Of a DNA stretch of 40,449 bases, positions 23,833 to 32,227 are shown piece by piece (positions within the stretch are counted from its first letter, which is position 1; every line of letters begins with the position of its first letter). The notes under the pieces were generated by a model. The model saw only the letters and a list, made by a program, of their open reading frames with translations. It was not told the DNA's origin and made no database searches. The DNA lies in NCBI GenBank assembly GCA_017635095.1, contig JAGBMA010000066.1:1-40449 (forward strand), in the 5' to 3' direction. The position numbers and the translations under genes are program-made. The stretch comes from Ruminiclostridium sp. (GTDB taxonomy: Bacteria > Bacillota > Clostridia > Oscillospirales > Ruminococcaceae).

Positions 23833-24878
23833 AGCCGGAAAACGTAGTATTGTCCGAAGACGGAAAGAGCGTTGTAATTATAGATCAGACGCGGCTCCCT
23901 CTCCATACCGAATATCTTGCGCTTTCACAGCCGGAAGAGTTTTACGACGCCATACATGAGCTTAAAGTTCGCGGCGCGCCGGCTATCGGTATCTGCGCAG
24001 GAATGGGGCTTTATGTCGCAGCGGAACATTTTGGTGAGCATAACGAGGAAAAGTTCCTGAGCGAGCTCCATAATGTATCGGCATTTCTGAATTCTTCCCG
24101 CCCCACAGCCGTTAATTTGAAGCACGCGCTTGACCGTGTAGAGAATGCAGCCCATTCCATGCGCGGCAAAGGGACGGACGCTATGCTCGGCGAGATGCGG
24201 CGGGAGTGTATCGCGGTTCAGGAAGAAGATATCGCTATGTGTAAAGCCATCTCAGAGTATGGTCTTACTCTCGTAAAGAACGGATACGGGATCCTCACAC
24301 ACTGCAACGCCGGTCCGCTTGCGACTTCGTGCTATGGCACAGGTCTCGGGACGCTCCTTCTCGGTAAAGAGCGCGGATATACATTCCGGGCTTACGTTGA
24401 CGAGACGCGTCCGCTTCTCCAGGGCGCAAGGCTCACTGCATACGAACTGGACAAGGCTGGGATTGACGTTACGCTGATATGCGACAATATGGCAAGCATA
24501 GTCATGAAGCAGGGAAAAGTGAACGCTTGCTTTGTTGGCTGTGACAGAGTCGCTGCAAACGGAGATACCGCAAACAAGATCGGTACGAGCGGAGTTGCGG
24601 TGCTTGCAAAGCATTACGGTATCCCGTTCTATGTTTTCTGCCCCTCAACAACGATAGATTTTAACTGCAGGACCGGCGAGGATATACAGATAGAAGAGCG
24701 GGATCCCGGTGAGATAAAGACAAAGTTTTTCAGAGAGCCGGTAGCTCCGGAGAATGTAAAATGCTTCAATCCGGCATTTGATGTCACCGACTCGTCTCTG
24801 ATAACAGCCATTATCACCGAGAAAGGCATCTGTACCGCGCCGTATACACAAAGTCTCAGGATTTGCATGAAGGAGTGA
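23829..24878 (+). CDS. mtnA: Methylthioribose-1-phosphate isomerase
   Basis: A 349-residue member of the MtnA/eIF2B-alpha family that converts 5-methylthioribose-1-phosphate to methylthioribulose-1-phosphate. Diagnostic features are the substrate loop [15 protein letters not shown], the catalytic Cys159 in [10 protein letters not shown] and Asp239 in [17 protein letters not shown], plus [19 protein letters not shown]. The start is TTG 23829, inside the TTGA overlap with the punA stop, supported by GGAGGAG 8 nt upstream. Close coupling to a phosphorylase and a deaminase points to methylthioadenosine salvage. No mtnK, mtnN, mtnB, mtnC or mtnD homologue is in the window. Confidence 0.93.
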   Translation: MKPENVVLSEDGKSVVIIDQTRLPLHTEYLALSQPEEFYDAIHELKVRGAPAIGICAGMGLYVAAEHFGEHNEEKFLSELHNVSAFLNSSRPTAVNLKHALDRVENAAHSMRGKGTDAMLGEMRRECIAVQEEDIAMCKAISEYGLTLVKNGYGILTHCNAGPLATSCYGTGLGTLLLGKERGYTFRAYVDETRPLLQGARLTAYELDKAGIDVTLICDNMASIVMKQGKVNACFVGCDRVAANGDTANKIGTSGVAVLAKHYGIPFYVFCPSTTIDFNCRTGEDIQIEERDPGEIKTKFFREPVAPENVKCFNPAFDVTDSSLITAIITEKGICTAPYTQSLRICMKE

Positions 24879-24882
24879 CGGG

Positions 24883-25323
24883 ATGAGATTTATAAACAGC
24901 GTTATCAGGGAGGATATTGCCCGCGAATTCCCCGGGCTCAATATTGAGTTCAGTGAGAATGACGGTGCTCTTGACGCCGTTTTCAGAAACGATGCAGGCT
25001 GCGATCTTTTTCTGCATTTCGGGGAAAGGCTTACCCTTTGTTTTGACAAGTGGAGAAGCGATTATCTGCTTACAGATGATGAATATGAGCGTCTTTTGTG
25101 GGATATAAGGGACATCGTTCACAAGAATGCTTATGCTGTCTCCGTAATGGTGGGAAGCAACCTGTACCTGTCCTATCTTACCCGTGTCGAGATCGGGAAC
25201 ATTGATGATTTCATGGACGACGATCCTGTCGGGAACGCCGGGCTCAGAAGAACGGGTGCGGTAATAAGCTGTGTGTGCTTCGATGACAGCCGCACAAAAA
25301 GATTTGTTTTGGAAAAGGAATGA
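24883..25323 (+). CDS. Unrecognised 146-residue protein in the salvage operon
   Basis: I do not recognise this protein. It is 146 residues, acidic and soluble, with no signal peptide or membrane helix. Visible features are MRFINSVIREDIAREFPGLN, a beta-rich middle (GCDLFLHFGERLTLCFDKWRSDYLL), the helix TDDEYERLLWDIRDIVH, and a C-terminal strand segment. It begins 5 bp after the mtnA stop, with AGGAG spanning the junction, and ends 5 bp before the likely mtaD start, so it is translated with the salvage enzymes. Its conserved operon placement would suggest a small accessory or regulatory role, but nothing in the sequence shows an activity. Confidence 0.8.
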   Translation: MRFINSVIREDIAREFPGLNIEFSENDGALDAVFRNDAGCDLFLHFGERLTLCFDKWRSDYLLTDDEYERLLWDIRDIVHKNAYAVSVMVGSNLYLSYLTRVEIGNIDDFMDDDPVGNAGLRRTGAVISCVCFDDSRTKRFVLEKE

Positions 25324-25328
25324 AGATA

Positions 25329-26600
25329 ATGAAAACAAGGTTTTATAATGCAAGAATACTCACTCTGAACGGTAACATAGATATAGCCGACGGAGAACTC
25401 CACGTTGACGGCGACAAGATATCATACATAGGAAGCGGGAACGGAGACTCCGGATTTGACCGGGAGATAGACTGCAAGGGAAATGTGCTCATGCCGGGAT
25501 TCAAGAATGCACACACCCACACTGCCATGACATTCCTGCGTTCTTTTGCGGACGATCTTCCTCTGCAGGAATGGCTCTACAACAGAGTTTTCCCTATGGA
25601 GGCAAAGCTCACGCCGGACAGGGTGTACTGGTTCTCTCGCCTTGGTATCCTTGAGTACCTCACGAGCGGTATAACCGCAAACTTTGATATGTACATGAAG
25701 ACCGACGCTATCGTGAACGCAAGTATCGACAGCGGTTTCAGGACCGTGCTCTGCGATTCGATGAACAACTTCGGGGGAAGTGTGGAGCAGATGGAGCTGG
25801 ACTACGATAAATTCAGCAAAGTGGATCCGCTTATCTCCTATAACCTCGGTTTTCACGCCGAATATACCACAAGCGCCGAGCTGATGAAGCAGCTTTCCGA
25901 CCTTGCAAACAGGCGGAAGCTCCCGGTATTCGTTCACAGCTCGGAGACAAAGAAGGAAGTCGATGAGTGCATAGAGCGCTACGGAATGACGCCCACTGAG
26001 TACCTCGACAGCATCGGTATGTACAACTATGGAGGAGGCGGTTATCACTGCGTCTGGATGAGCGACAAGGACTTTGAGATATACAAGGAAAGGAAGCTTT
26101 TTGCAGTTACCAACCCCGCTTCAAACTTAAAGCTCGCAAGCGGTATCGCTCCGATATGCAGATACCTCAGAGAGGGTATCCCGGTGGCTATAGGTACCGA
26201 CGGTCCTGCAAGCAACAACTGCCTTGATATGTTCAGGGAGATGTTCCTTGTGACAGGTCTGCAGAAAGTCAAGGAGTATGACGCGGAAGCCTGCGACGCA
26301 GCCGAAGTTCTGAAAATGGCTTGTGTGAACGGCGCTCACGCAATGGGTCTTACGGACTGTGATGTTCTTGAAGTCGGCAAACAGGCCGATATTATCGAGA
26401 TAGATCTTCACAGACCGAATATGCAGCCCCTCAACAATATCGCGAAGAACATAGTTTATGCCGGAAGCAAGGAGAACGTCAAGCGTACTATGGTAGCCGG
26501 GAAGATCCTTTATGAGTGCGGCGAGTTTTTCGTGGGAGAAGATCCGGAAAAGATCTATGAAAAAGCCAATACCATGATAAAAGAGATGTGCAATGAATAA
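25329..26600 (+). CDS. mtaD: 5-methylthioadenosine/S-adenosylhomocysteine deaminase
   Basis: A 423-residue amidohydrolase-superfamily enzyme expected to deaminate MTA to methylthioinosine and SAH to S-inosylhomocysteine. Metal-binding and catalytic positions are visible: HTHTAM, LGFHAEYT, PVFVHSSETKKEVDE, YHCVWMSDKD and GTDGPASNNCLDMF. The N-terminal composite domain (ARILTLNGNIDIADGELHVDGDKISYIG) is typical. ATG 25329 was preferred to the overlapping ATG 25320 because AAAAGGA abuts the earlier one. It lies in an operon with a phosphorylase and MtnA, which supports MTA as a physiological substrate. Confidence 0.9.
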   Translation: MKTRFYNARILTLNGNIDIADGELHVDGDKISYIGSGNGDSGFDREIDCKGNVLMPGFKNAHTHTAMTFLRSFADDLPLQEWLYNRVFPMEAKLTPDRVYWFSRLGILEYLTSGITANFDMYMKTDAIVNASIDSGFRTVLCDSMNNFGGSVEQMELDYDKFSKVDPLISYNLGFHAEYTTSAELMKQLSDLANRRKLPVFVHSSETKKEVDECIERYGMTPTEYLDSIGMYNYGGGGYHCVWMSDKDFEIYKERKLFAVTNPASNLKLASGIAPICRYLREGIPVAIGTDGPASNNCLDMFREMFLVTGLQKVKEYDAEACDAAEVLKMACVNGAHAMGLTDCDVLEVGKQADIIEIDLHRPNMQPLNNIAKNIVYAGSKENVKRTMVAGKILYECGEFFVGEDPEKIYEKANTMIKEMCNE

Positions 26601-27930
26601 GTTCGATCTTCCCGAGGGTGTTGAAGCGATAATCGAAAGGCTGTACGAGTGCGGGTATGAAGCTTATGCAGTTGGTGGGTGCGTTCGTAATTTCATGCTC
26701 GGGACAGAGCCCAAGGATTATGATGTGACCACGAGTGCAAGACCGGAAGAGATAAAGCAGGCGCTTGAAGGTTTCCGCATCATTGATACCGGCATAAAGT
26801 ACGGCACCGTCACCGTGATCTCACGGGGAATGCCGATAGAAGTGACCACATACCGCGTTGACGGTGATTACAGTGACAACCGCAGACCCGAAAACGTTAC
26901 GTTCACCACAAAGCTTGCTGAAGATCTCAAAAGACGAGATTTTACCGTGAATGCCATGGCTTACAGTTCCCGCACGGGAATCATTGATATCTTCGGCGGA
27001 CGTGCGGATCTGCAGAACGGTATAATACGCGCCATCGGCAATCCTGATGAACGGTTCAGAGAGGACGGTCTGCGCATATTAAGAGCGCTAAGGTTCGCTT
27101 CATGCTACGGATTGAAGATAGAGCCCGCCACTGCAGATTCGATACACAGAAACAGAAAGCTCCTCGAAAACATATCCGGCGAGCGAATTGCCGCCGAGCT
27201 TAACAGGCTTCTGTGCGGTGAATGCGGGAACATTCTCAGGGAATACTATGATGTGATCTCGGTTTTTCTCCCGGAATTTGCAGCCTGCCGCGGGTTTGAA
27301 CAGCACACGAAGTACCATGACCGGGACGTTCTTGAGCACATTATAGGAACTGTAACCGCGATCGAACCGAAGCTTCATCTGCGGCTCACGATGCTGCTTC
27401 ACGACATCGGAAAACCGCTGTACTTTACCATGAGTGAAGACGGCGTAGGTCATTTCAAGGGTCATGCAAAGGGCAGTACAGCTATTGCGGAAAGCTTTTT
27501 CAAGCGGCTCCGATACAGCAATGCTGTTGCAGAGCGGGTTTCCAAGCTTGTTCAGACCCATGATATACTTATCGCGGACGATGAGCATCTGATAAAACGA
27601 TATCTGAACAAATACGGCGAAGAGATGTTCTTCGATATGATAAAGGTGCATATCGCGGACGACATGGCGAAAGCACCGGAGTGCAGAGAGCGGATAAAGA
27701 CATACCGCGCCGCGGCTGAGACAGCGAGAAAGATACTTGCACAGAAAGAGTGCTTTTCGCTGAAACAGCTTGCTGTGAACGGGAATGACATAAGAGCGCT
27801 CGGATATGAGGGCGCGGAGATCGGTGACAAACTCGGGATACTGCTCGGGCTGGTCATTGACGGAAAATGTGTGAACGAAAGAGATGCGCTTCTGGGTGCA
27901 TTGACACAAAAGAGCGGAGGAGACCAATGA
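26593..27930 (+). CDS. cca: CCA-adding tRNA nucleotidyltransferase
   Basis: A 445-residue class II nucleotidyltransferase that adds or repairs the 3' CCA end of tRNA. The head shows AYAVGGCVRNFMLG, the metal-binding DYDVTTSA, RRDFTVNAMAYS, and the RNA-binding region ERFREDGLRILRALRFAS. A C-terminal HD domain is present (LLHDIGKPLYFTM, KGHAKGSTAIAESFF), as in many Firmicutes enzymes. The start overlaps the deaminase stop by 8 bp. A poly(A) polymerase activity cannot be excluded from sequence, but a CCA role fits the length and motifs. Confidence 0.92.
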   Translation: MNKFDLPEGVEAIIERLYECGYEAYAVGGCVRNFMLGTEPKDYDVTTSARPEEIKQALEGFRIIDTGIKYGTVTVISRGMPIEVTTYRVDGDYSDNRRPENVTFTTKLAEDLKRRDFTVNAMAYSSRTGIIDIFGGRADLQNGIIRAIGNPDERFREDGLRILRALRFASCYGLKIEPATADSIHRNRKLLENISGERIAAELNRLLCGECGNILREYYDVISVFLPEFAACRGFEQHTKYHDRDVLEHIIGTVTAIEPKLHLRLTMLLHDIGKPLYFTMSEDGVGHFKGHAKGSTAIAESFFKRLRYSNAVAERVSKLVQTHDILIADDEHLIKRYLNKYGEEMFFDMIKVHIADDMAKAPECRERIKTYRAAAETARKILAQKECFSLKQLAVNGNDIRALGYEGAEIGDKLGILLGLVIDGKCVNERDALLGALTQKSGGDQ

Positions 27931-28946
27931 GCTCGATAGATATAGGCATAGACCTCGGTACTGCAAATACCATAATTACCCTTGGCGGCAAGGGAATCGT
28001 TATAAATGAGCCGAGTGTCGTGGCTTATGACAAGAAGAAAAAGCAGGTCCTCGCAGTCGGCGAGGAAGCTTACAGAATGCTCGGAAGAACGCCGGAGTAC
28101 ATTGTTGCGATGAAGCCGCTTGCGGACGGAGTGATCTCCGATAACGTCATGGCGGAAGCTATGGTGTCCGAATTTATCCGGAAAGTAAGCGGAAGTATGC
28201 TGCTTAAACCGCGCATCATAATCTGCGTACCGTCCTCCGTTACCGATGTTGAGACGAGGGCAGTAGTGGAAGCTGCTCTTTCCGCCGGTGCAAGGAAAGT
28301 ATATATCATAGAGGAGCCGATCGCGGCTCTGCTCGGCGCCGGAATCGACATATCGAAGCCGAACGGATATATGGTGGTGGACATAGGCGGCGGAACCGCC
28401 GATGTTGCTGTCGTTTCATTCAACGGCATCGTCAAGTCCGAATCCGTCAAGGTTGCGGGAAATAAGTTCGATGAAGCTATAATACGTTATGTATCTCAGA
28501 AATACAAGCTGCTTATAGGAGAAAAGACTGCGGAGAACATCAAGAAAACGATCACGAATGTGTATGATCCCACAGGCTACAGAAAGATGCAGGTCAAAGG
28601 CCGTCATCTTCTGAAAGGTCTGCCGGTGACAATGGAGATCACTGATCTTGATGCGGCGGAGGCTGTAGCGGAGCTTGTCATGGAGATCATCGACGCGGTA
28701 AAAGGTGTGCTTGAGGTGACGCCGCCTGAGCTTATCGGCGACATTCATCAGAACGGCATCATACTCACCGGCGGCGGTGCGCTTCTCGGCGGGCTTGATA
28801 AGGCGATATCCCAGGAGACCCATGTAAAGTGCTATGTTGCGGAGAACGCTCTGGAATGTGTAGCAAGAGGAGTTGCGGCAGCATTCGCGCTTTCGGAAGA
28901 TCTGATGGACGGATTCGAGAAGATCTCACTTTACAGGTATAAATAA
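27927..28946 (+). CDS. mreB: MreB/Mbl actin-like cell-shape protein
   Basis: A 339-residue bacterial actin that guides cell-wall synthesis at the membrane. Nucleotide-binding motifs are visible: GIDLGTANTIIT, VVDIGGGTADVAVVSFN and ILTGGGALLGGLDKAIS, with IIEEPIAALLGAG between. The length is normal for MreB. ATG 27927 overlaps the cca stop as ATGA, with GGAGGAG just upstream. No mreC, mreD or penicillin-binding protein follows, so this is a solitary copy, perhaps an Mbl-like paralogue. A terminator hairpin follows at 28951. Confidence 0.93.
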   Translation: MSSIDIGIDLGTANTIITLGGKGIVINEPSVVAYDKKKKQVLAVGEEAYRMLGRTPEYIVAMKPLADGVISDNVMAEAMVSEFIRKVSGSMLLKPRIIICVPSSVTDVETRAVVEAALSAGARKVYIIEEPIAALLGAGIDISKPNGYMVVDIGGGTADVAVVSFNGIVKSESVKVAGNKFDEAIIRYVSQKYKLLIGEKTAENIKKTITNVYDPTGYRKMQVKGRHLLKGLPVTMEITDLDAAEAVAELVMEIIDAVKGVLEVTPPELIGDIHQNGIILTGGGALLGGLDKAISQETHVKCYVAENALECVARGVAAAFALSEDLMDGFEKISLYRYK

Positions 28947-28950
28947 GAAA

Positions 28951-28980
28951 GACCGATGTTATCGTTTGATAACATCGGTC
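28951..28980. terminator. Terminator hairpin, left copy of a 29-bp duplication
   Basis: A perfect 13-bp stem with loop GTTT (arms 28951-28963 and 28968-28980). On the plus strand no T-run follows, but on the minus strand it is followed by TTTCTTATTT, so it can end transcripts from the CBS gene. The same 29 bases recur exactly at 29133-29161. Confidence 0.8.
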
Positions 28981-29039
28981 AGTTTGTCAATAAAGTATCA
29001 TGTTTTTTGCAGAAGTACTGATATCCGTGGTACGGTACA

Positions 29040-29131
29040 GGGTCCAGCGTCACGCTGGCGCGGGACGGGGGCGCGCAGCCCCGGCGCTGTCCGCGAGGAC
29101 GTCTGTCGAAAAAGTACCTTTTTCGACAGAC
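29040..29131. repeat. Intergenic hairpin-chain repeat, copy B
   Basis: Starts with GGGTCC like copy A at 3119. It contains CCAGCGT-C-ACGCTGG (29044-29058), a GGGGC/GCCCC stem, GTCC-GCGA-GGAC (29089-29100; a GNRA-type loop) and a perfect 14-bp stem (29101-29114/29118-29131) around TAC, keeping the core AAAGTACCTTT. The wider segment 28981-29132 lies between two identical terminator hairpins. Confidence 0.75.
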
Positions 29132-29132
29132 T

Positions 29133-29168
29133 GACCGATGTTATCGTTTGATAACATCGGTTTTTTTA
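29133..29168 (+). terminator. Terminator hairpin, right copy of the duplication
   Basis: The same hairpin as at 28951, followed here on the plus strand by TTTTTTT, so this copy is the effective stop for the salvage-mreB operon. Confidence 0.85.
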
Positions 29169-30092
29169 TGCCTGCTTTTCGGTCTGTTCATTCCTGAATA
29201 CGATCAGGCGGTCAATGCAGTTATCTGTGACTGCAAGAACAACGAACCGTAAATCTTTGTAATCTACGTGAGGTTTCTTGTCGGAGTCCTCCGGAAGATC
29301 CTCGGGAACATATTTCAGAAGGCTTATCACGAAACCCGAGATCGTATCGAAATCGTGATCTTCCGGCAGGGAATACCCGAACAGTTCAAGTACCTCGTCC
29401 GGGTCGGCTTCACCGCTTATCTCGTATTTTTCTGCGCCGAGCTTCTTTATTTCTGCGCTTTCCGAGTCGTATTCGTCCTGTATATTTCCCATTACAGACT
29501 CGATTATGTCCTCAAGTGTGACTATTCCGGCAGTCCCGCCGTATTCGTCTATGACCACCGCCATACCTGCCTTTGCGTCCGTCATGATCTTGAAGGCGTT
29601 GCTGCAGGTGCAGCTTTCGGGAATGAATACTGTCTCGCGAATGAACTTTTTCAGATCGAACTCTTCGAGATGCTCGCTTCCTATAAGGCTCAGCAGATCC
29701 TTTACTATAAGCACGCCCACGATCTTGTCTATGTTCTTTTCGTACACCGGGATGCGGGAAAAACCTTCGTTGAGCGCAAGATAGATAATGTCGTCAAGCT
29801 CCGCTCCGGTGTCTATTGCAGTAATATTGACCCGGTGGGTCATAACATCGCTTACCCGCAGATCGTCGTATTCGAAAACATTGCTTATGAGCTCCGCCGA
29901 GTCGTCCTCTATCGCGCCGCTCTCAGTGCCGGATTCCACCATTGACATGATATCGTCCTCGGTCACATCTTCTCCGTAGTTGTCGCCCACAGCTTTCTTC
30001 AGAATGAATGTAAGCCCTTTGTTTATCAGTATCAGCGGGAAAAGCAGTATCTCCGCCGGTTTTATCTTTCGTTTGTGACTGTCGCCTTCCAT
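29166..30092 (-). CDS. CBS-pair protein of the CorC/HlyC family without DUF21
   Basis: A 308-residue protein. Residues about 58-185 form a pair of CBS domains (VSDVMTHRVNITAID, GFSRIPVYEKNIDKIVGVLIVKDLL, AGMAVVIDEYGGTAGIVTLEDIIESVMG). The C-terminal CorC/HlyC domain covers about 215-300 (YEISGEADPDEVLELFGYSLP, DFDTISGFVISLL). Full-length relatives have an N-terminal four-helix DUF21 membrane domain; here only its junction remains (ILLFPLILINKGLTFILKKAVG), and the upstream gene ends 2 bp before the start, leaving no room. It may act as a cytosolic or peripherally bound regulator of Mg2+ or other ion transport. Confidence 0.88.
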   Translation of the reverse strand: MEGDSHKRKIKPAEILLFPLILINKGLTFILKKAVGDNYGEDVTEDDIMSMVESGTESGAIEDDSAELISNVFEYDDLRVSDVMTHRVNITAIDTGAELDDIIYLALNEGFSRIPVYEKNIDKIVGVLIVKDLLSLIGSEHLEEFDLKKFIRETVFIPESCTCSNAFKIMTDAKAGMAVVIDEYGGTAGIVTLEDIIESVMGNIQDEYDSESAEIKKLGAEKYEISGEADPDEVLELFGYSLPEDHDFDTISGFVISLLKYVPEDLPEDSDKKPHVDYKDLRFVVLAVTDNCIDRLIVFRNEQTEKQA

Positions 30093-30094
30093 GG

Positions 30095-30871
30095 TTATCC
30101 TTTCGTTCTGTCGAATCTGAAAAATCTTTCCGCGTTTTCGTTGCAGGCTTTCACGGCTTCCTCTACTGTGATCCCTTTTATCTCCGCAAGCTTTCCGGCA
30201 GTGAATATGAGATTTCCGCTGTCATTGCGTTCACCGCGGTGAGGAACAGGTGTCATGTACGGGCTGTCCGTTTCGAGCATTATGCGGTCAAGCGGTATTA
30301 TCCTGCAGGCTTCAACGGCTTTCTTTGCGTTTTTGAACGTGAGAAGTCCCGTAAAGCTTATCATCATGCCGAACGAAAGAATCTCTTCGGCGACCTCGAC
30401 ACTTCCCGAGAAGCAGTGCAGCACACCCTTCGGACGGAATTCACGGAGAATATCGAGAATGTCCTTGGTGCAGTCCCTTGAATGCACGCATACGGGAAGA
30501 CCGAGTTCTTTTGCAAGAATGAGCTGTTCACGGAAGAAATGAATCTGCCGGTTACGGTCAAACGGCTCCCAGTGATAGTCGAGGCCTATCTCGCCGATAG
30601 CGCATACTTTCGGGTGATCTGCAAGTTTTTTCAGTTCTTCGAGCCAGTCATCGCCGACATCGCCGCAGTTCTCGGGGTGGACTCCGACGGCGGCATATAC
30701 ATTGTCGTATCTTTCTGCAAGACCGACGGAGAACCGGCTTTTTCCGATATCACAGCCGAGGGTGACGATCTTTTCGCATTTTTCAGCAAGAAGCCGTTCA
30801 AGAAGCTCGTATCTGTCGCTGTCGAAAGCTTCGTCGTCATAGTGTGAGTGGGTATCTGTTATCTTTATCAT
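30095..30871 (-). CDS. TatD family metal-dependent hydrolase
   Basis: A 258-residue TIM-barrel nuclease of the TatD family, linked to 3'-5' DNA/RNA exonuclease activity. Metal ligands are visible: TDTHSHYDDEAF, GEIGLDYHW, PVCVHSRD, LHCFSGSVE and LETDSPYMTP. The length is standard. Its ATG overlaps the stop of the preceding LacI-family gene as ATGA, so translation is coupled, and the CBS gene follows after 2 bp. Confidence 0.93.
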   Translation of the reverse strand: MIKITDTHSHYDDEAFDSDRYELLERLLAEKCEKIVTLGCDIGKSRFSVGLAERYDNVYAAVGVHPENCGDVGDDWLEELKKLADHPKVCAIGEIGLDYHWEPFDRNRQIHFFREQLILAKELGLPVCVHSRDCTKDILDILREFRPKGVLHCFSGSVEVAEEILSFGMMISFTGLLTFKNAKKAVEACRIIPLDRIMLETDSPYMTPVPHRGERNDSGNLIFTAGKLAEIKGITVEEAVKACNENAERFFRFDRTKG

Positions 30872-31881
30872 TTAAGCTTTTTAACACTGTCCCTTTCGAT
30901 AAGATTGCCGGTCACGAGAATCCTGCCGCAGTGATAGTTTTTGTCCTGTATCTTTTTGATGAGCACATCGACCGCGTGGTTCGACATCTCGTAGCTGTTC
31001 ACATCGACCGTGGTGATGCGCGGATTTGAGATCGTGGAATATATGTGGTTATCGTAGCCGACCACGGAAATATCTTCCGGAATGCGCAGCCCCTTGGATT
31101 TGAGCTGGTTTATGAGGATATAAGCAGTCTCGTCACAGTTGCACACAAATGCGGTAGGGAGTTCGAGCGGCAGAGCAAACTCGTGGAAGCTCGTGCCGTC
31201 GGTCCTGCGGTCCTCGATGACCCATGCCTGATTGAGCCTTACACGGTTCTCGATATGGGCTTTGTAGTAGCCGAGGTATCTGTCCTGAATGCTCGAAGTG
31301 GATCCGATGGAGCCTATAAATCCGATCTTTCTGTGACCGAGGGAGAAGAGGTGGTTGGTGATAAGATACGAGCCGAAGAAATTATCGGCAATAACTGTGT
31401 CGATGTCGTTTCTTGAGCCGTAGAAATCGAGGAATACGGCGGGAACGCCGAAGGACATGAGCGCATTTACATAGCTGTTCGAGAACTGGCCGAGAACGAT
31501 CACCCCGTCAACTTTCTTTTCCGAGACGGTTTTCGGCATTTCGCAGGTTGTCTCGTCATCTTCGGAAACTACGTCGAGAATGCCGTAATAGTTCTGTTTC
31601 TGGAGAAGCTCAACTATGTATCTGTAAACTACCCAGTAAAAAGCGCTCGCGTCCTGGATAAAATGCCTTGCGACGATGACGCTTATGCTGTATGTAAGGT
31701 TTTCCTTTATATTCTTTGAGGTACCGCTGAACTGATAACCCATTTCGGCGGCTTTCTGCTTTATCTTTTCACGAAGTTCGCTTCCGACTCCGTCCTTATC
31801 CCCGAGGGCTTTTGACACGGTAACTGTGCTTACGCCGACGGATTTTGCAATATCGCTCATGGTTACTGATTTTTTTATCAT
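30868..31881 (-). CDS. LacI-family transcriptional regulator (divergent copy)
   Basis: A 337-residue repressor with an N-terminal LacI helix-turn-helix (TMSDIAKSVGVSTVTVSKAL) and a periplasmic-binding-protein-like sensor domain (about residues 60-335; DGVIVLGQFSN, GHRKIGFIGS, RIPEDISVVGYDN). The ligand is probably a sugar. AAGGAG precedes the ATG. It is divergent from a second LacI regulator that leads a glycosidase operon, and is itself followed by tatD and the CBS gene, so it could act on either side. The shared 346-bp intergenic region holds repeated AT-rich motifs that could be its operators. Confidence 0.93.
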   Translation of the reverse strand: MIKKSVTMSDIAKSVGVSTVTVSKALGDKDGVGSELREKIKQKAAEMGYQFSGTSKNIKENLTYSISVIVARHFIQDASAFYWVVYRYIVELLQKQNYYGILDVVSEDDETTCEMPKTVSEKKVDGVIVLGQFSNSYVNALMSFGVPAVFLDFYGSRNDIDTVIADNFFGSYLITNHLFSLGHRKIGFIGSIGSTSSIQDRYLGYYKAHIENRVRLNQAWVIEDRRTDGTSFHEFALPLELPTAFVCNCDETAYILINQLKSKGLRIPEDISVVGYDNHIYSTISNPRITTVDVNSYEMSNHAVDVLIKKIQDKNYHCGRILVTGNLIERDSVKKLK

Positions 31882-32227
31882 GGCTGCAGCTCCTTCGCGT
31901 TTTTCTTATTTTAATTTTAAGTTAATTTAATAAATTTGTAAATTAACCAAATGAACAATTTTTGATGTTTATTTTTGTGCAAATTTACTTAGTCAGAAAA
32001 AACTGCGTTCCGTAAGTATCTATGTAAAAAAAACGACGTTTAAATTTGTTAATTGTGCATATTGATAATATGTGTTTTGGTATGATATAATTTATGAGTA
32101 TAAAAATGCCATTTTTTAAGAAATTCATGCTGTTAGCCGGGGCAAAGCTCCGCTTATAGCAGAGTGTCATCTCTTTTCGTTCATTTATGCCGAATTTGTG
32201 AACAGTTTATTCCGGGAGGAAATAGAA
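31882..32227. promoter_or_regulatory. Divergent control region between two LacI genes
   Basis: This 346-bp region has no gene. A 14-bp motif, TAAATTTGTWAATT, occurs at 31931-31944 and 32041-32054, and its core occurs inverted at 31980-31987. GTTAATTT (31921-31928) and AAATTAAC (31940-31947) form an 8-bp inverted repeat. AAACGACGTTT (32031-32041) is a CG-centred palindrome of the LacI-operator type. The 3' part (32126-32165) can form an imperfect leader hairpin. Confidence 0.5.
32062..32091 (+). promoter_or_regulatory. Promoter of the LacI-GH95-GH2 operon
   Basis: TTGATA (32062-32067) and TATAAT with an extended TG (32086-32091) have an 18-bp spacer. The leader is about 130 nt. Confidence 0.65.

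Noticed and set aside
26593-27930. cca gene as a poly(A) polymerase
   Set aside because: The HD domain, length and motif set fit a Firmicutes CCA-adding enzyme better, though sequence alone does not exclude it.
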